Shown piece by piece: positions 57,904-64,000 of a stretch of DNA of 64,000 nt. The notes under the pieces were generated by a model. It ran no database searches, was not told the DNA's origin, and saw only the letters and a list, made by a program, of their open reading frames with translations. Every line of letters starts with the position of its first letter. The stretch's first letter is position 1. The stretch is from Limnohabitans sp. 15K (lineage in GTDB: Bacteria; Pseudomonadota; Gammaproteobacteria; Burkholderiales; Burkholderiaceae_C), in contig NZ_NESM01000001.1 of the NCBI RefSeq assembly GCF_002778285.1, positions 1,696,501 through 1,760,500 of the forward strand. The letters run 5' to 3'. The position numbers and the translations under genes were made by a program.

Positions 57904-58206
57904 GTGAGCACCGTATTTCTGAGCCAAGCCGCGTTCCAGGACTTGGTGCGCCTGGAAACTTTTTTGTACGAGTCCGAAGATCCCTTGGCTGGGGAGTTGC
58001 TCGATTACATCCTGGATGCCTTGCAAGTGTTGACGCATCAACCCGGCATTGGTCGCCCGGTAGAAGGTGGTTTGCGTGAACTGATCATCTCCCGCAGGCG
58101 CAGCGGATATCTGGCGCGCTATGCGTGGGACGATGCCCTTGACCGGGTCATGGTGGCCCGCATTCGTCACCAGCGGGAAGCTGGTTATCAGGACGGAGAG
58201 GTTTGA
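57904..58206 (+). CDS. ParE/RelE-family toxin
   Basis: 100-residue protein from a GTG start. Typical ParE features are AFQDLVRLETFLYESEDPLA at the N-terminus, HQPGIGRPVEGGLREL in the middle and the C-terminal strand VARIRHQREAGYQ. ParE toxins inhibit DNA gyrase, while RelE relatives cut mRNA; which applies cannot be told from sequence. The three-base gap to the antitoxin implies coupled translation. It is convergent with recQ, six bases apart. Confidence 0.87.
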   Translation: MSTVFLSQAAFQDLVRLETFLYESEDPLAGELLDYILDALQVLTHQPGIGRPVEGGLRELIISRRRSGYLARYAWDDALDRVMVARIRHQREAGYQDGEV

Positions 58207-58212
58207 GGCGCT

Positions 58213-60096
58213 TCAAGCCGCCCCATTGCATACGCGCAGCACCTGCTCGCCATAGGCTTCAAGCTTTTTCACGCCCAGCCCGCTGATGCCTTGCAGGTCG
58301 GGCAGGCTTTGCGGGGCCGCCTCGGCAATGGCGGCCAGCGTGGCGTCGTGGAAGATCACGTAGGCTGGCAGGTTGTGCTCCTTGGCCACTTCGGCGCGCC
58401 AGGATTTGAGGTTGATGTAGCGCACCATCGCATCCTGCCCCAGATTGGCCGCCGCTGGCCCCGGTGCGCTGCGTGAGCGGCTTTTTTTGTCGCTGCGCTG
58501 GCTGGTGCTCTCGCGCAGCTGCACCGGTACATCGCCTTTGAGAACGGCGCGTGAGGCTTCGGTCAGGTGCAGGGTGCTGAAACCGTCTTCGGTGTGCACA
58601 TGCAGCGCACCAATGGCGATCAGTTGGCGCATCACGGCGCGCAATTGTTGTTCGCTGTAATCTGCCCCGACACCAAAAGTACTGATGCTTTCGTGGCCGC
58701 GTTGCACCATTTTCTCGGTCTTCTTGCCGCGCACGATGTCCATGGTGTGGCCCGCACCAAAGTTGTGGCCACTGCTTTGCTGTGTGCGGTACACAGTGGA
58801 CAGCAGTTTGCGCGCTGCGTCGGTGCCGTCCCAGACTTCGGGCGGGTTCAGGCAGTTGTCGCAGTTGCCGCAAAACGGCATGTAAACACCTTGGGTGCTG
58901 TCTTTGGGGCCGCTATAGGTTTCGTCAAAGTAACTCAGCAGCCGCACTCGGCGGCAGTCGGTCGCTTCGGCCAGAGCCAGCAAGGCGTCGAGCTTGCCGC
59001 GCATGACCTGCTTGAACTCTTCGCCCGCCGGGCTTTCGTCGATCATGCGTCGCTGGTTCACCACGTCTTGAAGGCCGTAGGCCATCCACGCATCCGACGC
59101 CAGGCCGTCACGTCCTGCGCGGCCGGTTTCTTGGTAATAGCCTTCGATGTTTTTCGGCATGTCCAGGTGCGCCACAAAACGCACATCGGGCTTGTCGATG
59201 CCCATGCCAAAGGCCACGGTGGCCACCATCACCACGCCCTCTTCGCGCAAAAATTCGTTTTGGTGGCGCTGGCGCATGCCGGCGTCCAAACCCGCGTGAT
59301 AGGGCAGTGCGTGGATGCCCGCCTCGCACAACATGGCCGCAATTTCTTCGACCCGCTTGCGCGACTGGCAATACACCACGCCCGCTTCTTCAGGGTGTTC
59401 GCGGTCAATGAAGCGCAGCAGCTGCGTGCTGGCGTCTTTTTTCTCGACGATGGTGTAACGGATGTTGGGCCGGTCAAAGCTGCTGATGAACAGCTCAGCG
59501 CTTTCCAGTTGCAGGCGCTCGACGATGTCGGCACGCGTCAGCGCATCGGCGGTGGCTGTTAACGCCACACGCGGCACGCTCGGGTAGCGCTCGTGCAGGA
59601 CTGTCAGGCCTCTGTATTCGGGCCGGAAGTCGTGGCCCCACTGGCTCACGCAATGCGCTTCGTCGATCGCAAACAGGCTCAGCAGCCCGCGTTCGAGCAG
59701 CGAATCCATCTGCGCCAGAAAACGGCCGTTGGTGACGCGCTCGGGCGCTGCGTAAAGCAGGGTGATCTCGCCGCGCAATAAACGCCGCTCGATGTCGCTG
59801 GCTTCTTCGCTGGTCAGGGTCGAGTTGAGAAAAGCGGCGTTCACACCCGCTTCGTGCAGCGCACCCACTTGGTCGTGCATCAATGCGATCAGGGGCGAGA
59901 CCACCACGGTGATGCCCTGGCCTGCGCGCTGGCGCGCAATGGCCGGAATTTGGTAGCACAGCGACTTGCCCCCGCCCGTTGGCATCAGCACCAGCGCATC
60001 GCCCCCTGCAGCCACATGGTCGATGATGGCTTGCTGCGGGCCGCGAAAGGCGTCGTAGCCAAAAACTTCGCGCAGGATGGGGAGGTGGGGGGACAC
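58213..60096 (-). CDS. recQ: ATP-dependent DNA helicase RecQ
   Basis: 627-residue 3'-5' helicase acting in recombinational repair. The order is: Walker [18 protein letters not shown] near 38-54, DEAH box [19 protein letters not shown] near 143-161, motif [12 protein letters not shown], the zinc-binding RQC Cys set ([12 protein letters not shown]) and a C-terminal HRDC domain (about 535-615). It starts at ATG 60096 ([20 protein letters not shown]), preceded on its strand by a GC-rich spacer with two long hairpins. Length is normal. Confidence 0.96.
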   Translation of the reverse strand: MSPHLPILREVFGYDAFRGPQQAIIDHVAAGGDALVLMPTGGGKSLCYQIPAIARQRAGQGITVVVSPLIALMHDQVGALHEAGVNAAFLNSTLTSEEASDIERRLLRGEITLLYAAPERVTNGRFLAQMDSLLERGLLSLFAIDEAHCVSQWGHDFRPEYRGLTVLHERYPSVPRVALTATADALTRADIVERLQLESAELFISSFDRPNIRYTIVEKKDASTQLLRFIDREHPEEAGVVYCQSRKRVEEIAAMLCEAGIHALPYHAGLDAGMRQRHQNEFLREEGVVMVATVAFGMGIDKPDVRFVAHLDMPKNIEGYYQETGRAGRDGLASDAWMAYGLQDVVNQRRMIDESPAGEEFKQVMRGKLDALLALAEATDCRRVRLLSYFDETYSGPKDSTQGVYMPFCGNCDNCLNPPEVWDGTDAARKLLSTVYRTQQSSGHNFGAGHTMDIVRGKKTEKMVQRGHESISTFGVGADYSEQQLRAVMRQLIAIGALHVHTEDGFSTLHLTEASRAVLKGDVPVQLRESTSQRSDKKSRSRSAPGPAAANLGQDAMVRYINLKSWRAEVAKEHNLPAYVIFHDATLAAIAEAAPQSLPDLQGISGLGVKKLEAYGEQVLRVCNGAA

Positions 60097-60180
60097 TGGG
60101 GTTTGACGGCTTTTTGAAGGCTTGATTGTCCGCTATTGATGGGGTGGGTTTTGCGTGAGTCGTTTGAGTTTTTGCGGGTG

Positions 60181-60274
60181 TGGTGTGGGTGGGTGAGGGC
60201 GGGCACAGGGTTCCTCATGAGGCGGGGGTACGCCAAAATCGTCACCCTCTGCCCGCCCTCACCCACCCACACCA
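60181..60274. repeat. Hairpin A carrying the 32-nt core
   Basis: A 25-bp perfect inverted repeat (60181-60205 with 60250-60274) is extended by one mismatch and five more pairs (AGGGT/ACCCT). The loop is the core at 60212-60243, which itself contains the palindrome CCTCATGAGG and the mini-hairpin GGCG-GGGGTA-CGCC. Confidence 0.92.
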
Positions 60275-60366
60275 GACCATGGGCTGCGCGGCCAGCAACA
60301 CCAAGGCCAACATTTATCGCCAGTAAGGACAGCTGTCATTGCCAGTAAAGCTAACGACCACCACCA

Positions 60367-60450
60367 GCGTTTGGAAGGGGGCGGCGACGGGCGACGATTT
60401 TGGCGTACCCCCGCCTCATGAGGAGTCCGCCGCCGTCCCCTTCCAAACGC
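60367..60450. repeat. Hairpin B carrying the inverted 32-nt core
   Basis: Arms 60367-60390 and 60427-60450 match at 22 of 24 positions (outer 14 bp perfect). The loop holds the exact reverse complement (60393-60424) of the core in hairpin A. The stem sequence is unrelated to that of hairpin A. Confidence 0.92.
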
Positions 60451-60512
60451 GCCCAGCCGTACCCCTCCTCTGAAAGCTCTCCGGGGAGCGGCAGCGTTTA
60501 CCATTCCAGCCC

Positions 60513-61232
60513 ATGCACACCTCCGCCCTCGTCCTGTTTTCCGGTGGCCAAGACTCCACCACCTGCCTGGCCCATGCTTTGTCGCGTTATGAACGCGTCG
60601 AAACCTTAGCGTTTGATTACGGCCAGCGCCACAAAGTCGAGCTGGACGCTCGCCTGAACGTATTGGCAGCCATCAAAGTGCGCTTTCCGCAATGGGCCCC
60701 CAAGATGGGCGAAGACCATTTGCTGGACGCCGGCATCCTCGGCCAGATCAGCGAAACGTCCCTGACCCGCGACACGGCCATAGAAATGGAAAGCACGGGC
60801 CTGCCCAACACCTTTGTGCCGGGGCGCAACCTGTTGTTCCTCACGCTGGCCGCCGCTTTGGCCTACCGCCGAGGCTTGCAAGTCATCGTCACGGGTGTGT
60901 GCGAGACCGATTTCTCGGGTTACCCCGACTGCCGCGACGACACCATGAAGGCCATGCAGGTCGCCCTGTCGCTGGGCATGGACCGCAAGTTGCTGATCGA
61001 AACGCCGCTCATGTGGATCGACAAGGCCCAAACTTGGCAATTGGCGCACGACCTGGGCCAAAAAGCTGACCCAGCACAAGGCGGGCAAGCACTGGTCGAC
61101 CTGATCGTGGAGCACACCCACACCTGCTACCTGGGTGACCGCACTCAGCGCCACGACTGGGGTTATGGCTGCGGCCAGTGCCCGGCGTGCCAGTTGCGAG
61201 CGGCGGGCTTTGCGCGGTTCCAAAAATCCTGA
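60513..61232 (+). CDS. queC: 7-Cyano-7-deazaguanine synthase
   Basis: 239-residue enzyme that converts 7-carboxy-7-deazaguanine to preQ0 in queuosine synthesis. The ATP pyrophosphatase loop [16 protein letters not shown] is at residues 8-23. The late zinc-binding cysteines lie in [17 protein letters not shown] followed by [10 protein letters not shown]. The start has no strong Shine-Dalgarno, but the family motif begins eight residues in, so the ATG is secure. It is divergent from recQ across the hairpin-bearing spacer and 25 bp upstream of the metH-type gene. Confidence 0.96.
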   Translation: MHTSALVLFSGGQDSTTCLAHALSRYERVETLAFDYGQRHKVELDARLNVLAAIKVRFPQWAPKMGEDHLLDAGILGQISETSLTRDTAIEMESTGLPNTFVPGRNLLFLTLAAALAYRRGLQVIVTGVCETDFSGYPDCRDDTMKAMQVALSLGMDRKLLIETPLMWIDKAQTWQLAHDLGQKADPAQGGQALVDLIVEHTHTCYLGDRTQRHDWGYGCGQCPACQLRAAGFARFQKS

Positions 61233-61257
61233 AGGCCGCACTTTTACAATAGGGGCC

Positions 61258-62304
<1,047 letters not shown>

Positions 62305-62322
62305 GGCTTTTAAGCCTTTTCC

Positions 62323-62398
62323 TGTGGGAGGCCGCCACCGCGGCCGAATGCGTGCAGTGACAAGGCGACCCTTCGCGAGCAGGGGCTCGCTCCCACCA
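62323..62398. repeat. Inverted pair of REP-like units
   Basis: A unit beginning TGTGGGAGGCCGCC (62323-62348) faces the reverse complement of TGGTGGGAGCGAGCCCCTGC plus TCGCGAA (62372-62398). The second unit matches the single unit at 24125-24150. Both units form GC-rich hairpins, lie between convergent genes and resemble REP/REPIN doublets. Confidence 0.65.
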
Positions 62399-62403
62399 AA
62401 GAA

Positions 62404-63177
62404 TCAATCTTCAAGCAGCAGCTTTTGCAACTCGGCCAGCTCTTGTGGGCTGAGGCTAATCGCGCCGTGCAGATAGTTCTGCATGCCGCCGTGTTGGTTG
62501 TCCACCGCGTCAAATGCAGCGTTCAAAAACTCGGGTTGAACTTGCCACAGCACCTTCATCACATGCGGGTGGCCCTGGCCTTCGAGTCGGGCATCGCGTT
62601 TGTAGAGCTGGTTGGTCAGCAAGTAATCGTGTGTGATGGTGGCTCGGTCGACACCCAGCGCTGAGAGCAGCAGCGCCGCTGCAAACCCGGTGCGGTCTTT
62701 GCCTGCGGTGCAGTGAAACACCTGCGGCGTGGGTTGTTCCAGCAAATGCTTCATGAACCGGCTGTACGTGTCCGCATTGCGGTTCACAAAGTCGCGGTAG
62801 GTCTCGCACATCAGTGCCACGGTTTCTTCGGTGGTGGGCACCACGCCCTGCGCCACCAGCGCTTGCATGCGGGCGATCACGGTCGGTTCGATGGTCAGCG
62901 CCACCCGCCCAATGCCCTCAATGGCATAGGGCGTGGTTGTGCATTCGGCCGTGCCGCGAAAGTCTAAGCTGTGGCGAACACCGAGCACCTTCAATCGCGC
63001 CACATCGGCCTCGCTCAATCCCGCCAGATGGTCCGAGCGAAACACATGGCCACGTTTGACGCGCTGGCCCCCAGCCGTTGGGTAGCCGCCCACATCGCGG
63101 AAGTTGGACGCGCCTTGCAGTAAGGGTGCCACTGTTGGGCGCTCGGGAGTTTCAAAGGCTGAATTCATAAGCTGCAT
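62404..63177 (-). CDS. Tyrosine phosphatase-like protein (Tyr_phosphatase3 family)
   Basis: 257-residue cytoplasmic phosphatase. The catalytic P-loop is VFHCTAGKDRTGFAAALLLS (CX5R, Cys near residue 157). The N-terminal NFRDVGGYPTAGGQRVKRG and the DFRGTAE segment are typical of bacterial family-3 tyrosine phosphatases. Substrates may be phosphoproteins or phosphoinositides and are unknown. ATG 63177 was chosen; ATG 63168 is equally possible. It is divergent from the PAS kinase gene. Confidence 0.88.
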   Translation of the reverse strand: MQLMNSAFETPERPTVAPLLQGASNFRDVGGYPTAGGQRVKRGHVFRSDHLAGLSEADVARLKVLGVRHSLDFRGTAECTTTPYAIEGIGRVALTIEPTVIARMQALVAQGVVPTTEETVALMCETYRDFVNRNADTYSRFMKHLLEQPTPQVFHCTAGKDRTGFAAALLLSALGVDRATITHDYLLTNQLYKRDARLEGQGHPHVMKVLWQVQPEFLNAAFDAVDNQHGGMQNYLHGAISLSPQELAELQKLLLED

Positions 63178-63276
63178 TGTCGTAGTCAGCCTCGCGCAGA
63201 GCTGTTGCTGCTGCGACATGGCCTCCTTGACGCAAGGAGTACCCAAGAGGTGGCACGCCGTTTGCATGGGGTGTTC

Positions 63277-64000
63277 ATGCACCTCGATTCGAACCCGATC
63301 CCAGCTGTCAGCCCCACCGACACCCCTGCCTGGCGCGACCCCTTGGGGCTGATGTTGGCATCGACAGGCGAGGGGGTTTTCGGGGTCGATCTGGAAGGTC
63401 TGTGTGTTTTCATCAACCCGGCCGGTGCGCGCATGATCGGCCTGGAACCAAAGCAAGTGTTGGGGCAGAACATGCATGTTTTGACGCACCATTCACACGG
63501 CGATGGGGCGCATTACCCGATAGACGACTGCCCGATTTACAACGCCTTTCGCCAGGGCCAGCCCTGCCGCATTGACAGCGAGGTGTTCTGGCGCGCAGAC
63601 GGCAGCAGCTTCCCGGTGGAATATTCGAGCTACCCGGTTTTCGATCAGGGCCAGGTGCGCGGCGCGGTGGTGACCTTTGTGGACATCACTGAGCGCAAAC
63701 GCGCTCAAGAGGCCTTGCATCAAGCCAAGAACGAGTTGGAACTGCGTGTGGCCGAGCGCACTCAAGCGCTTGAAACCGCTTTGCAGCAATTGCGCGAACT
63801 GGCCGCTTGGTCTGAGGCGGTGCGCGAAGAAGAGAGAACCCGCATCGCTCGCGAGGTACATGACGAGTTGGGCAGCTTGTTGGTGGCCCTCAAGATGGAT
63901 GTGGGTTGGCTAGACAAGCGCTTGTCCGAGCAGGAGCAGCGAGCAGCGGAAGAAGCGCAAGCCATGCGCGAGAAGATGCGAGGCAAGTGCCAGAACATGA
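63277..64000 (+). CDS. PAS-domain sensor histidine kinase, NarL type (3' partial)
   Basis: Incomplete at the window end; 241 codons are visible from ATG 63277. A PAS domain (about 16-140) contains VFGVDLEGLCVFINPAGARM and the typical YPVFDQGQVRGAVVTFVDIT end. A coiled coil follows, then a HisKA_3 dimerisation helix with the phosphoacceptor His in EEERTRIAREVHDELGSLL (near 195). The HATPase domain lies beyond the window, where a LuxR-type response regulator would be expected downstream. No transmembrane helix is visible, so it should be a soluble sensor. Confidence 0.88.
   Translation, partial: MHLDSNPIPAVSPTDTPAWRDPLGLMLASTGEGVFGVDLEGLCVFINPAGARMIGLEPKQVLGQNMHVLTHHSHGDGAHYPIDDCPIYNAFRQGQPCRIDSEVFWRADGSSFPVEYSSYPVFDQGQVRGAVVTFVDITERKRAQEALHQAKNELELRVAERTQALETALQQLRELAAWSEAVREEERTRIAREVHDELGSLLVALKMDVGWLDKRLSEQEQRAAEEAQAMREKMRGKCQNM

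Larger units (their letters stand above)
60097..60512. other. 416-bp recQ-queC divergent spacer with two nested palindromes
   Basis: No gene was seen here. The spacer contains two large hairpins (listed separately) that share an identical 32-nt loop core in opposite orientation. Between them, 60275-60366 holds a direct repeat of GCCAGTAA on either side of the 10-bp palindrome GACAGCTGTC. Because both flanking genes point outward, these structures are not transcription terminators for either gene. Confidence 0.85.

Noticed and set aside
60181..60450. Integron attC sites as an explanation of the twin hairpins
   Set aside because: No GTTRRRY/RYYYAAC ends, no integrase gene, and the conservation is in the loop rather than at the outer ends.
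60181..60450. Twin hairpins as terminators
   Set aside because: Both flanking genes are transcribed away from the spacer and neither hairpin is followed by a T-run.

Overview
The window looks like chromosomal DNA of a betaproteobacterium, most likely Burkholderiales, family Comamonadaceae (freshwater Limnohabitans/Rhodoferax-like). The basis is the G+C-rich codon use, two Bug/TctC-type solute receptors, a GTP-dependent PEP carboxykinase, a monomeric NADP isocitrate dehydrogenase, a stand-alone MetH homocysteine domain and a DUF3297 protein. This placement is inferred from gene content and remembered families; no search was run. No rRNA, tRNA, CRISPR array, phage or intact insertion sequence was seen.

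Layout. 1-3.3 kb: two tandem paralogous hybrid histidine kinases, the first cut by the window edge. 3.3-7.6 kb: FAD-linked D-lactate/glycolate-type dehydrogenase, cobalamin adenosyltransferase, acetoacetyl-CoA synthetase. 7.7-13.3 kb: accessory region with a DUF4143 ATPase, a DapD of the actinobacterial type, a BrnA antitoxin whose BrnT toxin has lost its middle, and a frameshifted single-chain restriction-modification gene with an AT-rich segment. 13.5-24.6 kb: D,D-carboxypeptidase, a catabolic cluster (acrylyl-CoA reductase-like enzyme, BKACE enzyme, GlcG/HbpS protein, Bug receptor, beta-hydroxyacid dehydrogenase), serine hydrolase, EamA exporter, PhoD, TetR and UspA. 24.7-28.1 kb: metallophosphoesterase translationally coupled to a LysR regulator, a divergent small membrane protein, and a second EamA exporter.

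28.2-34.1 kb is the most unusual part. It holds two divergent secreted caspase-like (C14) peptidases. One has a 34-unit Ala-Gln tandem repeat and a textbook EF-hand loop. Around it, in one overlapping operon, are an OmpA-like protein, a zinc-ribbon membrane protein and two mutually paralogous secreted proteins that bracket the cluster. I propose this as a cell-envelope caspase system.

34.2-64 kb: pckG, modABC, a 44-residue membrane protein, a Bug receptor, a class V aminotransferase, a seven-gene GntR/amino-acid-ABC-transporter/hydrolase/DUF3237 operon with a candidate operator, a YebC-family gene, icd, a YegD-like Hsp70, an H-NS-like protein without a DNA-binding tail, a 7TMR-DISM kinase/regulator pair, DUF3297, a CoA-transferase, hppD, a ParD/ParE-like toxin-antitoxin pair, recQ, queC, the MetH homocysteine domain, a Tyr phosphatase and a PAS kinase cut by the window end. 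The 416-bp recQ-queC gap holds two long hairpins with unrelated stems but the same 32-nt loop core in opposite orientations. REP-like repeats occur near 24.1 and 62.3 kb.
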